NCBI RefSeq assembly: GCF_030758345.1
Contig: NZ_JAVAMO010000010.1
Span: forward strand, 62,001 to 126,000
Length of the DNA: 64,000 nucleotides
Origin: Ruegeria discodermiae
GTDB lineage: Bacteria > Pseudomonadota > Alphaproteobacteria > Rhodobacterales > Rhodobacteraceae
Reading direction: 5' to 3'
The notes under the pieces are model-generated. The model saw only the letters and a list, made by a program, of their open reading frames with translations, made no database searches and was not told where the DNA came from. This document shows, one piece after another, positions 38,878 through 47,900 of this stretch (within the stretch, counting starts at the first letter, position 1; each line of letters begins with the position of its first letter). Position numbers and translations under genes: made by a program.

Positions 38878-41106
38878 GTGAAGCACAAGATGCGCGACCT
38901 GCGAAGCGTGTACCTTGAAGCTATTGAACTACCATTTGTTTGGGAAAGGCTTGTTTTGGCAGACGATCTTCTATCAGGAATTACACGAGACGCAGAGTTA
39001 GGCCGGTCTACGGATGCGGGCCAGGAACTTGCGAACTACTTGGACCCAGAACTCAACATTGGAGAGTTACTTTCGATAAACTACCAAGACGCGCAGGTCT
39101 TGGTTCACGACTACGCCCGCCAGAAAGTCAGAGGGTTGCCTCACGGATCATTTCTGGTGGCCAGTCGAATAAATCTGGATGCGTCTACAGAAGTGCCTGC
39201 CGAGGATGAAGAAACTGCTTTGGTGCTTCTCCGAATTGTCGGTGACTATCAACTTCCAAACGCTCGGCAGATGGAAGACTACCGTTTTCAAGCAGGTATG
39301 CGCGCGACAGACAGTGAGGAGACTTGGGATCACCCTAACCGAGTTGATGAGTGGACGAAAAACAATCTCTCCTACGGTGGTTATAAATGCCGAGTACTTG
39401 GAACCTTTCGTATGAAGGAAGCGGACGACGGCACTTATAAGTTTTCGTTTGGGGCAGACCTTGTGAACTACTATTCCGGACGGGGAATGAAAGTTTACAA
39501 GCCAATCGGACGATTACTGTCCGATATTGTGAATTTCCAAAAGACAGTAGGCGAAAGCGAGTTTGGTGATGCTGGTCGCTTGCGTGTGGGACGGGTTAGG
39601 TTCGCAGCGAGCGAGATAGGCGTAGACGAATCCTTGGACAACGTGCCGGTTGAAGTTGATCCTACTGACTTTGTATCGCGGCGTACATTTTATGGCGGCA
39701 TGAGCCGAGGTGGTAAATCGAATGCAATGAAGATTACCGCAAAGGCAGTCTATTTGCTGAGAGCGAAGTTAGCATCAGCTAGAGTGGGGCAGTTAATTTT
39801 TGACCCGAATGGAGAGTACGCCAACGCGAACATTCAAGATGGTGGCTCGATCCGTTCTGTTCACGAAGCAATTTCTGGGGTTGAGTACGCCGACGAGATC
39901 GCGACCTACGGGTTAAATGAGCACCCCAATGATCCGCAACGCAAGATTGTCAAAATCAACTTCTACGGTGCTCGACCGACCAATTGGGCTGACTCAACGG
40001 CTGTTGGGCAAGCGCTTGAGCAACTTATCGTTGGAAAGCAGATAATTGCGACATCGCTAGGTGAAGCCGGAGAGAAGTATATTCTAGCGTTTCGTGACGC
40101 AGATATTGTTGTTCCCGACGATCTTTCCGGCCGAGGCGATCAAATCCGCCTAAGAAGGGAAGTTCAGGTCTATCGCGGCATTTTGAAAGCGGCGGGCTTC
40201 GAGGCTCCGAGCCAGACTGTGGACATTAGAGGTTTGTTTAGTCGCGACCTTCGCACGGCTATGCAGAACAACCGTTGCGACGGCGATAACCAAACCAACA
40301 TCGCTGCCGCTGTGACCATCTTGGGGAACGATTCTGTTTCGTGGGAGGATTTCGCCGACGCTCTTCGTGGATTGTTGCTGTTTATGGAGGAGCGAGACAG
40401 CGGCTGGACCGACTTTGATAGAGGCTATAGAGACTCACACGAAGGTCGCCCTTGGGACCGCGGCACAATTCACAATCTACTGCAAATCTTTAAATACCCA
40501 AACGGCGTCAGGAGTTTTATGGGCCTGACAAAGCAGCACTCCGCAAGGTCGACAACAGACTATGCTCAAGAGGTAGTTCGCGATCTACGGCTGGGAAAGC
40601 TTGTCATATTTGACCAGTCCACCGGCGATCCTGATCAGAACGTTGCGGCGGCAGAGAGAATTCTTTGGGCTATCTTTAATCGCCAGAAAGCCGATTTTGT
40701 GGAACCTTCGGTGGACGACGACGGCGAGATCGTTCCGCCCCCTCCTGTAATGGTCTATCTTGAGGAGGCGCACAACTTGTTGCCTGCAGCCGGTGGCAAG
40801 GACGACCTTAGAACCATTTGGGCCAGAACTGCTAAAGAAGGCTCAAAATACAGAATTGGTATGGTGTTAGCTACACAGGAACCGTCCTCTGTAATGCCAG
40901 CGATTCTAAAAAACACAGACAATTGGTTTGTGGCTCACTTGAACAACACTGACGAAGTTAGGGCGTTGTCAAAGTTCTATGATTTCGAAGACTACGCGCA
41001 CCAGATAAAAAGCATCTCCGACCCGGGATTTGTGCGAATGCGAACGCTGTCAAATCCATTTACTATTCCGGTTCAAATTGACTTGTTCAAGGCGAGGTCC
41101 GAGTAG
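38878..41106 (+). CDS. HerA-type DNA translocase ATPase (DUF87)
   Basis: A 742-residue hexameric-motor-type ATPase. An N-terminal domain of about 260 residues precedes the RecA-like core. Walker A is GGMSRGGKSNAMK (Lys280, Ser281) and Walker B is VMVYLEEAHNLLP (Glu629-Glu630), with LFDP-type strand LIFDPNGEYA between them and MVLATQEPSSV as sensor strand. This is the HerA/FtsK pattern with the EEAHN form typical of bacterial HerA. HerA motors pump or unwind DNA and usually work with a NurA nuclease, which is the next gene after five bases. Codons are AT-richer than in core genes. GTG start; ATG 38890 is an alternative. Confidence 0.88.
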   Translation: MKHKMRDLRSVYLEAIELPFVWERLVLADDLLSGITRDAELGRSTDAGQELANYLDPELNIGELLSINYQDAQVLVHDYARQKVRGLPHGSFLVASRINLDASTEVPAEDEETALVLLRIVGDYQLPNARQMEDYRFQAGMRATDSEETWDHPNRVDEWTKNNLSYGGYKCRVLGTFRMKEADDGTYKFSFGADLVNYYSGRGMKVYKPIGRLLSDIVNFQKTVGESEFGDAGRLRVGRVRFAASEIGVDESLDNVPVEVDPTDFVSRRTFYGGMSRGGKSNAMKITAKAVYLLRAKLASARVGQLIFDPNGEYANANIQDGGSIRSVHEAISGVEYADEIATYGLNEHPNDPQRKIVKINFYGARPTNWADSTAVGQALEQLIVGKQIIATSLGEAGEKYILAFRDADIVVPDDLSGRGDQIRLRREVQVYRGILKAAGFEAPSQTVDIRGLFSRDLRTAMQNNRCDGDNQTNIAAAVTILGNDSVSWEDFADALRGLLLFMEERDSGWTDFDRGYRDSHEGRPWDRGTIHNLLQIFKYPNGVRSFMGLTKQHSARSTTDYAQEVVRDLRLGKLVIFDQSTGDPDQNVAAAERILWAIFNRQKADFVEPSVDDDGEIVPPPPVMVYLEEAHNLLPAAGGKDDLRTIWARTAKEGSKYRIGMVLATQEPSSVMPAILKNTDNWFVAHLNNTDEVRALSKFYDFEDYAHQIKSISDPGFVRMRTLSNPFTIPVQIDLFKARSE

Positions 41107-41111
41107 CCGCC

Positions 41112-42431
41112 ATGCCCTACGAGAACCAGCGCGCTACTGGAGAATCGCTCATAGCTCTGCAACAGAGCGCTCTCTTTCAAGAATTCGCGGGACGGATCAG
41201 AGCGCCTGAAGTAGAAGCTGTAGATCCACTGCTGCCAACAGACATTCCTCGATCAAGTTCAGAAATCAACCGGATCGTTGCGATTGACGGTTCACTTGTA
41301 ACTGAGACCCTTAAGGATGGGTTTCCCGGCGCGGAAGCTAGTCTTGTGCAGCTAGCTTTGGTTTACGTCGACCTTCGGAAGCTCCAAACCAAAGCCGAAA
41401 CCAAAATCATCCCACCACGCGCTTTTAATGAAATGGATACCGCGCATACTCTTCAGGCTGTCCTTCCGGGACGAAACGTAGTGCGAGAAGATGGTTTGCC
41501 TCCGCGAGACTACTTTCGAGCGTCAGTCTTCGAGGCTTTGCAAGGGAAGGTCGTTGCACATGGCCACGAAACACTGTTGGAAACTTACGAAATACTTGTT
41601 TCAGGTAGAGACACTCCATTCAAATGCCCGCATTGCGATGCGCCGACCTTGCCTAGTACTGGACGGAGCACATGCAGTCATTGTGATGGAGAGCTTCTAA
41701 GCACCGATCAACTTAGATTTCACGAGCGCTTCAACGAAACGGGCCCCAATGGAGAACCACATGGCGAAGTAATGCGCTTCTTGGAGATTGTGCTTCTTTT
41801 GAATGTGCTTCGATACTTCTTGAGTTCTGACGCAGCGATTCGAGTACTGCCAGACATCGCTTTTGTACTCGATGGTCCGCTAGCGGCGTTTGGACAATTC
41901 GCATCTGTAGCGCCACGCGTGAAAGCTGAACTTCGGCGTATACATGAAGAGTGTGTTCGGCGAACTGGTCGAGGGCTACTTCTCTTTTCACTGATCAAGA
42001 CTGGCCAATTTGTTGAGCACTTTGAGCAAATCGATTTTGATCGTGAGAAAGGACCGGGAAGATACTTCACCGAGCAAAGCGCTCTACTGCCCAGCATCAA
42101 CTACATTCATCGAAACATAGTTTATCGCCCCAGCAACGCGAAGGAATGGGGCAAAGACACCTACTTTGGGCGCATGGTGCTCTATAAAAGTAAAACGGGA
42201 CAAAAGATGGTGGTAAACACCCCAATGACCTCCGAACAAGCCGACGATTTGTCTGATGTCTCATTGGCTGCATACCCCAGACTAGGTGATGCCCTTACGA
42301 TTGTTGATAGACTGTCTACTTATCTGTTTGAGGGAGGATTTGTTCCGATAGTTCGAGCACATTCGCATGCTGCCATTCCTCTTAAATTGGGCGGTGAAAT
42401 ATTGAAGAGTCTGTTTGAAGAAGATGTTTGA
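41112..42431 (+). CDS. NurA-like nuclease with zinc-ribbon insertion
   Basis: A 439-residue protein with NurA nuclease features: RIVAIDGSLV (Asp59, metal site I) and DIAFVLDGPLAAFGQF (Asp254, second metal site), separated by a cysteine cluster CPHC (172-175) and CSHC (188-191) that forms a probable zinc ribbon, absent from archaeal NurA. The C-terminal LVEH-like portion FSLIKTGQFVEHF and AHSHAAIPLKLG resemble NurA motifs. NurA resects or degrades DNA with HerA. Placed five bases after the HerA gene and overlapping the methyltransferase gene; pairing with HerA is inferred from order. Confidence 0.78.
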   Translation: MPYENQRATGESLIALQQSALFQEFAGRIRAPEVEAVDPLLPTDIPRSSSEINRIVAIDGSLVTETLKDGFPGAEASLVQLALVYVDLRKLQTKAETKIIPPRAFNEMDTAHTLQAVLPGRNVVREDGLPPRDYFRASVFEALQGKVVAHGHETLLETYEILVSGRDTPFKCPHCDAPTLPSTGRSTCSHCDGELLSTDQLRFHERFNETGPNGEPHGEVMRFLEIVLLLNVLRYFLSSDAAIRVLPDIAFVLDGPLAAFGQFASVAPRVKAELRRIHEECVRRTGRGLLLFSLIKTGQFVEHFEQIDFDREKGPGRYFTEQSALLPSINYIHRNIVYRPSNAKEWGKDTYFGRMVLYKSKTGQKMVVNTPMTSEQADDLSDVSLAAYPRLGDALTIVDRLSTYLFEGGFVPIVRAHSHAAIPLKLGGEILKSLFEEDV

Positions 42432-43569
42432 CGATCAAATCGAAAATTGGCCTATCGGAACACCTCAAGGTCGGTGGGCGGGATTTGGACCCTACTATGC
42501 AATGTTCCCTGTCAAATTCGCGCGTCAGATTATCTCAGAATATAGTAGTGTAGGAGATACGGTCATTGATCCGTTTTGCGGGCGCGGTACCACAAACTAT
42601 GTTTCCCAAATCCTAGGAAGAAACTCGTTTGGATGCGAGTTAAACCCCGTAGGATGGCTCTACGCCAAAGCCAAGACCAAACCCGCGCGCCAATTGGGTA
42701 GAGTGCTTCGAAGGATTGAAGAAACCGCGGAGGCGAAATCTTCAGAAGACATTTGCCCGGCGAACGAGTTTCAGGAGTGGGCGTGGTGTCCTGAAGTGCT
42801 CGGTTTCATCAACAGTGCAAGGCGAAACCTGAATTGGCGATCATCCATTGTCGATAGAACCGTGGCTTCCCTGCTACTGGTCTACTTACACGCAAAGATT
42901 GGAGGTGGGCTTTCCAATCAAATGAGACAAAGCAAGTCTATGTCACCAGACTACGCAGTTCGCTGGTGGAAGGAACGAGATATGCGTCCGCCTCCACTAG
43001 ATCCGTGCTTATTTCTTAAGTCTCGCGCCGAGTGGCGATATGCCAAGGGCTTTAACACTGTGGTCGGGCGCAGCCGATTGTATTTTGGGGATGCTCGAGT
43101 CGGTTTGAAACGCTACGATGGCGATTTGGCTTCATTAGTCCTGACGTCTCCACCATACCTTGGAGTCACTAATTACCAGTACGACAACTGGATCCGCTTG
43201 TGGGCGTTGGGGGGACCTGAACTCCCGGACTGGAGCCAAAAACAGCGTTATGCCAACAAGGAGAAGTATGAAGCCCTAATCGGCGAAGTTTTTTCCGCTC
43301 TTGCCGGTAAATCACGCTCAGATGCTGTGATTGCAGTGAGGACAGATGCGCGCCAATTTACTCTGGAAACTACGGCATACGCCATGGATAGGGAGTGGCC
43401 ACAACACCGTTTGTTCGGGCGTAGATCTAAAGCGGACAGGCCAACACAAACGACTCTATTCGGTGACAAATCCGAAAAGCCGGGAGAAATTGATTTAATT
43501 GCTCTACCAAAAACGAAAACTCCCCCTGCTGGCTTCATAGACGTAGCTTCAGGCGTGGTTGTGTCCTAA
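42424..43569 (+). CDS. DNA methyltransferase (N4-cytosine or N6-adenine type)
   Basis: A 381-residue SAM-dependent DNA methylase. The SAM-binding motif I is TVIDPFCGRGTT (Asp49 on) followed by CELNP; the catalytic motif IV is TSPPYLG (241-247). About 185 residues between them could hold the target-recognition domain. SPPY is more typical of N4mC or beta-class N6mA enzymes. ATG 42424 is chosen (ATG 42415 is possible); either way it overlaps the nuclease gene end, implying coupled translation. No separate restriction endonuclease is adjacent, so methylation may protect self DNA from the HerA-NurA pair. Confidence 0.85.
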   Translation: MFDDQIENWPIGTPQGRWAGFGPYYAMFPVKFARQIISEYSSVGDTVIDPFCGRGTTNYVSQILGRNSFGCELNPVGWLYAKAKTKPARQLGRVLRRIEETAEAKSSEDICPANEFQEWAWCPEVLGFINSARRNLNWRSSIVDRTVASLLLVYLHAKIGGGLSNQMRQSKSMSPDYAVRWWKERDMRPPPLDPCLFLKSRAEWRYAKGFNTVVGRSRLYFGDARVGLKRYDGDLASLVLTSPPYLGVTNYQYDNWIRLWALGGPELPDWSQKQRYANKEKYEALIGEVFSALAGKSRSDAVIAVRTDARQFTLETTAYAMDREWPQHRLFGRRSKADRPTQTTLFGDKSEKPGEIDLIALPKTKTPPAGFIDVASGVVVS

Positions 43570-43586
43570 AGGCATGGAATATTAAA

Positions 43587-44648
43587 ATGAGTGAATTTGA
43601 GATTGCGGCAACAAACTATCGCCCACTTCGCTATTCGCATATCAAGATCAATCCCGGAGCTGACTATGTATTGACTGCTGACCCTTGGTCATACCTGCAT
43701 AGCCAATTGTTGAAGGATCTAGATTCAAAACGCGGCAAGAACCGAGCAAACAAAGAAAGAGCCATCTTTTATCTTGGTCTTTCTCAAAATTTTTTTCGTG
43801 CGTCCGATGCTGCTGAGTTACCGGCCAAGGCTACATTGCTTTATTACGGTATGCTGAATCTGGTAAAAGTCTGGCTGTCGGTAATCGGAGTCGAGTTGGA
43901 GAAGACCATAGAACACCATGGTATCTCGCTACCACTTGGCAAGAAACACACCTTAGAAGTGTCCGGCACAGGAACAGGTTCAATTTCGATTTTTGCCGAG
44001 TTCGCAAAAGCACTGAGAACGCCGGTGGCAGCGAAGGAAGTCTTTTCTTTAGAAGATGTTATCTGCCGGGTTCCCGAGCTGCATTCGACTCGAAAGAGCC
44101 TTGTGCCAGACGAAAAACAGCAATTCTTAAGCATCAACATTAGCTTTTTGACCGACGCTGCGCACAAGAAACTCCTGACCTGTATGAGCTACGACAAAAA
44201 GCTAGAAGGTTTAGTTCAGTATGCAAAAATTCTTTCAGGTGCGAGGAAAGGGTATTTCCAAGATCCTGAAAATAAGGACGGCAAAGTTCTTCTCAAGAGT
44301 AAAACTGTCCGTACACCTGCCAACTGGAAAAACCTCACCAGAGTCTACAATACTATTCTGGATGAATATGATGAGTTCAATATATGTTCGATCCTCACAC
44401 GTTCCGGATATCAATATTATCTCGATCTAAAGCCGGGTAAGTATCACCATCTTTGCTACACACTGATGCTAATGTACTACCTAGGTACTGCTGCGAGATA
44501 CAGGCCATCGGCAGTTAAACAAATACTAGAAGGCGACTTGAGGCAGTCGGTGACCGAAGCTTGTGCGATCTGTCCAAGACAATTCCAATACCAACTAGCA
44601 AGCCGAATTACCAACTCTCTTTGTGTAATTCCTTACGCCAGAATTTAA
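43587..44648 (+). CDS. YaaC-like protein
   Basis: A 353-residue protein resembling the YaaC family: ATLLYYGMLNLVKVWLS in the first third and the C-terminal MLMYYLGTAARYRPSAVKQI followed by CPRQFQYQLASRI. YaaC proteins are alpha-helical and uncharacterised, and I know of them in mobile defence-like loci. It lies 17 bases after the methyltransferase gene as fourth gene of the unit, followed 21 bases later by a strong terminator. Its role, perhaps as sensor or effector, is unknown. Identification rests on pattern recognition only. Confidence 0.6.
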   Translation: MSEFEIAATNYRPLRYSHIKINPGADYVLTADPWSYLHSQLLKDLDSKRGKNRANKERAIFYLGLSQNFFRASDAAELPAKATLLYYGMLNLVKVWLSVIGVELEKTIEHHGISLPLGKKHTLEVSGTGTGSISIFAEFAKALRTPVAAKEVFSLEDVICRVPELHSTRKSLVPDEKQQFLSINISFLTDAAHKKLLTCMSYDKKLEGLVQYAKILSGARKGYFQDPENKDGKVLLKSKTVRTPANWKNLTRVYNTILDEYDEFNICSILTRSGYQYYLDLKPGKYHHLCYTLMLMYYLGTAARYRPSAVKQILEGDLRQSVTEACAICPRQFQYQLASRITNSLCVIPYARI

Positions 44649-44669
44649 AGGCATTGGCCTTTGACAAGT

Positions 44670-44694
44670 CACCTAATTTTAGGTGGTCTTTTTT
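44670..44694 (+). terminator. Rho-independent terminator of the HerA-YaaC operon
   Basis: CACCTA (44670-44675) and TAGGTG (44680-44685) form the stem on an ATTT loop, followed by GTCTTTTTT. It marks the end of the four-gene transcription unit. Confidence 0.85.
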
Positions 44695-44759
44695 CCTAGT
44701 TTCTGTTTCCAAATTGGGGTTGCGAAACCAACAATTCGCCTGTTTCTCGCTGAGGTGTT

Positions 44760-45332
44760 TTACGCGTTTCTCCCGCTGAGATAACGATAAACCGAAGAAC
44801 GAGCGATACCCAGTTGCTTAGCGATGGCGCTGGGTGACTTGCCCTCTCGGCTCAGTTTTGCAATTTGTTTTGCATCAATTGATGCAGGCCGGCCCCTAAA
44901 CGGGCTGCCGACACCCTTGGCTAGTGCAGCATCAATTCCTTCGCGCTGTCTTTCTGCTCGAATAGACGCTTCAAACTCACCGAATGCTGCCAAGATTGTA
45001 AAAAACAGTTTTCCTGCTGCGCTCGTCGTATCGATGGGCTGTTCAATAACCTTCAGATGCACGCCTTTGTCATCTAGCGTCTCTGCTATTTGCAGTAGAT
45101 CTCGCGTTGAACGAGCCAATCTATCTAACCGTGTACAAACTACCGTATCACCTTTTCGAATGCCGCGTTGCAACATGTCTGCAAGCGCCGTTCTATCTTT
45201 GCGGGATGTGCCAGAGACTTGTTCCGCGTAAAGGTGCTCCAGTTTCACACCAGCGCGCGTAAGCGCGATTCTTTGCAGTTCAAACGACTGAGACCGCGAT
45301 GATGTTCTTGCGTATCCAATGAGTTCACCCAT
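44760..45332 (-). CDS. Serine recombinase (Tn3-type resolvase)
   Basis: A 190-residue resolvase/invertase. The catalytic N-terminus reads MGELIGYARTSSRSQSFELQ with Ser11 after Arg9; CTRLDRLARSTRDL carries further catalytic arginines. The E-helix region FGEFEASIRAERQREGIDAA follows, and the C-terminal helix-turn-helix is AKLSREGKSPSAIAKQLG and SSVYRYL. A res locus lies directly before its start codon. No transposase gene of Tn3 type is present, so it is probably a leftover cointegrate-resolution or multimer-resolution module. Confidence 0.92.
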   Translation of the reverse strand: MGELIGYARTSSRSQSFELQRIALTRAGVKLEHLYAEQVSGTSRKDRTALADMLQRGIRKGDTVVCTRLDRLARSTRDLLQIAETLDDKGVHLKVIEQPIDTTSAAGKLFFTILAAFGEFEASIRAERQREGIDAALAKGVGSPFRGRPASIDAKQIAKLSREGKSPSAIAKQLGIARSSVYRYLSGRNA

Positions 45333-45345
45333 TTCCTTAGCCTCA

Positions 45346-45460
45346 TGTCCAAATTGACTGTCCTATAAATCACTGGTGTCCGATAAATGATTCGGCAAGT
45401 CTAATAGGACACATTTGGAGGGGTTTTCCTTGTCCGTTTAGAGTATACTCAAAACGGATA
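45346..45460. promoter_or_regulatory. Complete res site (sites III, II, I) of the resolvase
   Basis: Half-sites resembling the resolvase consensus TGTCYGATAAT recur. Site III (45346-45370) has TGTCCAAATTGA and TGTCCTATAAAT as direct repeats. Site II (45377-45411) has TGTCCGATAAAT and inverted TCTAATAGGACA. Site I (45431-45460) is a 30-bp dyad with left half TGTCCGTTTAGAGTA, a 13/15 match to its partner and a central AT. The order and spacing (115 bp in total, site III next to the gene) mirror the Tn3/gamma-delta res locus. Confidence 0.8.
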
Positions 45461-45486
45461 CCATGATGTCTTGTGCTGCACTGATC

Positions 45487-45570
45487 CCTTTGGGCACCTG
45501 TCGTATCTTGTTGCCACGCGCCACCCATCCTTGAGCCTGTCGAGCATGATCCCGATCCGGTTGATCATCG
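45487..45570 (-). pseudogene. Relic of an IS5-family transposase C-terminus
   Basis: The minus-strand frame contains NRIGIMLDRLKDG then RVATRYDRCPK, matching the conserved IS5/IS427 transposase end (NRIEIMFGRLKDWRRVATRYDRCPK in two parts). A stop codon lies in the frame just upstream, so only about 28 codons of homology survive. It borders the accessory segment on the right, just beyond res site I. Confidence 0.65.
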
Positions 45571-45752
45571 TCTATAACCGGGTAGTTGAGGGCATGAGTA
45601 AGAGTGAGGGCGCGCCTGCCAGTTTCGAGAATGGGTGGAACCAATTGAGCCCTTGTCCAATTGAGCGCTCCGCGTATGGTCGCCTTACAGGAAGCCGCTA
45701 TCGCCCGGGGCCGGGTGTCGGGGTGGCGGTGCAGTGAATGAAGGAGCACACC

Positions 45753-46202
45753 ATGGGCCTGACCGTCTACCTCTCTGGCGAGATTCATACCGACTGGCGC
45801 GAGCAGATCATCGAAGGGGCCTATGGGCTGGATGTGCATTTTGCCAGCCCGGTCACCGATCACGCGGCCTCGGATGATTGCGGCGTTGCAATCCTGGGTG
45901 AGGAGCCGAACAAATACTGGCATGACCACAAGGGCGCGATGGTCAACGCGATCCGGACCCGCAAGGGTATTTCTGACGCTGATGTGGTCGTCGTGCGATT
46001 TGGCGAGAAGTACAAACAGTGGAACGCGGCCTTCGATGCGGGCTATGCCGCTGCACTGGGCAAGTCGATCATCGTTCTGAACCCGCCCGAGCATCAGCAC
46101 GCCCTGAAGGAGGTCCATGCCGCCGCGCTGGCCGTCGCCGAAGAACCAGCGCAAGTGGTTGAAATCCTGCGCTATGTGCTGACCGGAAAGCTGCCGGGCT
46201 AG
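45753..46202 (+). CDS. YtoQ family protein
   Basis: A 149-residue protein with the YtoQ pattern: MGLTVYLSGEIHTDWREQI, HFASPVTDHAASDDCG, DADVVVVRFGEKYKQWNAAFD and AAALGKSIIVLN. The fold resembles nucleoside deoxyribosyltransferases. Function is unknown. ATG 45753 follows AAGGAG at good spacing, better than ATG 45738. It marks the return of the normal high-GC core sequence after the accessory segment. Confidence 0.88.
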   Translation: MGLTVYLSGEIHTDWREQIIEGAYGLDVHFASPVTDHAASDDCGVAILGEEPNKYWHDHKGAMVNAIRTRKGISDADVVVVRFGEKYKQWNAAFDAGYAAALGKSIIVLNPPEHQHALKEVHAAALAVAEEPAQVVEILRYVLTGKLPG

Positions 46203-46280
46203 GTGGCGTAACGTCACCCTTCCGGCCCGGTGTCATGCGCCTCACCATATTGCTAGCGTCCCTCTCAGGAGGAGCATCGC

Positions 46281-47900
46281 ATGGCATATGATTACGTGAT
46301 TGTTGGGGGTGGTTCGGCGGGTTGTGTGATGGCCGCGCGGCTCAGCGAGGACCCGAGTGTCTCGGTTTGCCTGCTGGAAGCCGGCGGTGAGGGCAGGGAT
46401 ATCGCGATCCGCGCACCTGCTATGGTGGCGGCGATGGTTTCGGGACGGCCCAAGATCAACAACTGGGCCTTTCACACCGAACCCCAGCCCGAACTGAACG
46501 GGCGGCGCGGGTTCCAGCCGCGCGGGCGTGCGCAGGGTGGGTCCTCGGCGATCAATGCCATGCTTTATGTGCGCGGTCATCCGGGCGATTATGACGAATG
46601 GGCTGATCTGGGCTGTGAGGGCTGGGACTGGCAGAGTGTGCTGCCCTATTTTCAGAAGTCCGAGCGCAATCAGCTTGGCGGTGACGTGCTGCATGGCAGC
46701 GACGGACCGTTGCAGGTGGCAAACCAGTCCGAGCCGCGCGCGATCACCCGGGCCTTTGTCAAGGCGGCGACGCAGGTGCAGATCCGTGAGACAGATGATT
46801 TCAACGGGGTCGAGCAGGAGGGGGCGGGCCTCTACCAGGTCACGCAATATCATGAGGGGCAGAAGCGCGGCGAGCGCTGTTCGGAGGCGGCGGCTTATCT
46901 GCACCCGGTTCTGAGCCGCCCCAACCTGACGGTGATCACCCGCGCCACCGCGCGTCGCATCCGCTTTGACGGCGGTCGGGCGACCGGTGTGGAATATGCA
47001 AAGCGCGGTCAGGTTGCCATGGCTGAGGCGAGGTGCGAGGTTATCCTGTCCGCCGGAACCTTTGGCTCACCGCAACTGCTGCTGCTGTCCGGCGTTGGTC
47101 CGCGTGAAGAGTTGGCGGCCCACGGGATTGAGCCGGTTGTGGAAAGCCCGGGTGTCGGTCGGAACCTGCAGGATCACCTGGACTACATCATCAGCTACCA
47201 CTCGAAACGCAAAGATGTGGTGGGGCTGAACCCGCGCGGACTTTTTGACCTTGCCCGGGCCGGGTTGCAGTGGCGCAAGGAGGGCAGTGGCATGTTCGCG
47301 TCGCCCTTTGCCGAGGGCGGCGCCTTCTTCAAGTCGCGCCCGGATGTCACTCGCCCCGATCTGCAACTGCATTTCGTCGTGGGGATCGTGGATGAGCACA
47401 TGCGCAAGATTCACCTGCAGCATGGCTATTCCTGCCATGTCTGTGTGCTGCGCCCCGAAAGCCGGGGCCATGTGGGTCTGTGCTCGACCAACCCCAAGGC
47501 AGCGCCGCGTATCGACCCCGCCTTCCTGAGCGACCGGCGCGATCTGGATCTGATGATCGCGGGCGCAAAACGGATGGAGGCATTGTTGACCGCGCCGCCA
47601 CTCGACCCGTGGCGTGGCAAGCGGCTCTATTCGCATGACGGCTCGGATGCGGCTTACGAGGCGGATATTCGTGCCCGTGCCGACACGATTTATCACCCGG
47701 TCGGCACCTGCAAGATGGGAAATGACGATATGGCCGTGGTCGACCCGCAGGCGCGCCTGCGCGGTTGTGAGGGGTTGCGGGTGGTCGACGCCTCGGTGAT
47801 GCCACGCCTGATCGGGGGCAACACCAATGCGCCTACCATCATGATCGCCGAAAAGATAGCCGGGGGGATGAAGGCTGAGATCAGTCGCGCGGCGGCGTGA
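46281..47900 (+). CDS. GMC family FAD-dependent oxidoreductase (choline dehydrogenase-like)
   Basis: A 539-residue flavoenzyme. The FAD-binding site is [20 protein letters not shown] at the N-terminus; the GMC signatures are [19 protein letters not shown] and [20 protein letters not shown], with the active-site His in [10 protein letters not shown] near the end. Substrate not predictable; relatives oxidise alcohols, choline or PEG. GGAGGAG precedes the ATG. The 3' end overlaps the convergent GST gene by 20 bases. Confidence 0.92.
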   Translation: MAYDYVIVGGGSAGCVMAARLSEDPSVSVCLLEAGGEGRDIAIRAPAMVAAMVSGRPKINNWAFHTEPQPELNGRRGFQPRGRAQGGSSAINAMLYVRGHPGDYDEWADLGCEGWDWQSVLPYFQKSERNQLGGDVLHGSDGPLQVANQSEPRAITRAFVKAATQVQIRETDDFNGVEQEGAGLYQVTQYHEGQKRGERCSEAAAYLHPVLSRPNLTVITRATARRIRFDGGRATGVEYAKRGQVAMAEARCEVILSAGTFGSPQLLLLSGVGPREELAAHGIEPVVESPGVGRNLQDHLDYIISYHSKRKDVVGLNPRGLFDLARAGLQWRKEGSGMFASPFAEGGAFFKSRPDVTRPDLQLHFVVGIVDEHMRKIHLQHGYSCHVCVLRPESRGHVGLCSTNPKAAPRIDPAFLSDRRDLDLMIAGAKRMEALLTAPPLDPWRGKRLYSHDGSDAAYEADIRARADTIYHPVGTCKMGNDDMAVVDPQARLRGCEGLRVVDASVMPRLIGGNTNAPTIMIAEKIAGGMKAEISRAAA

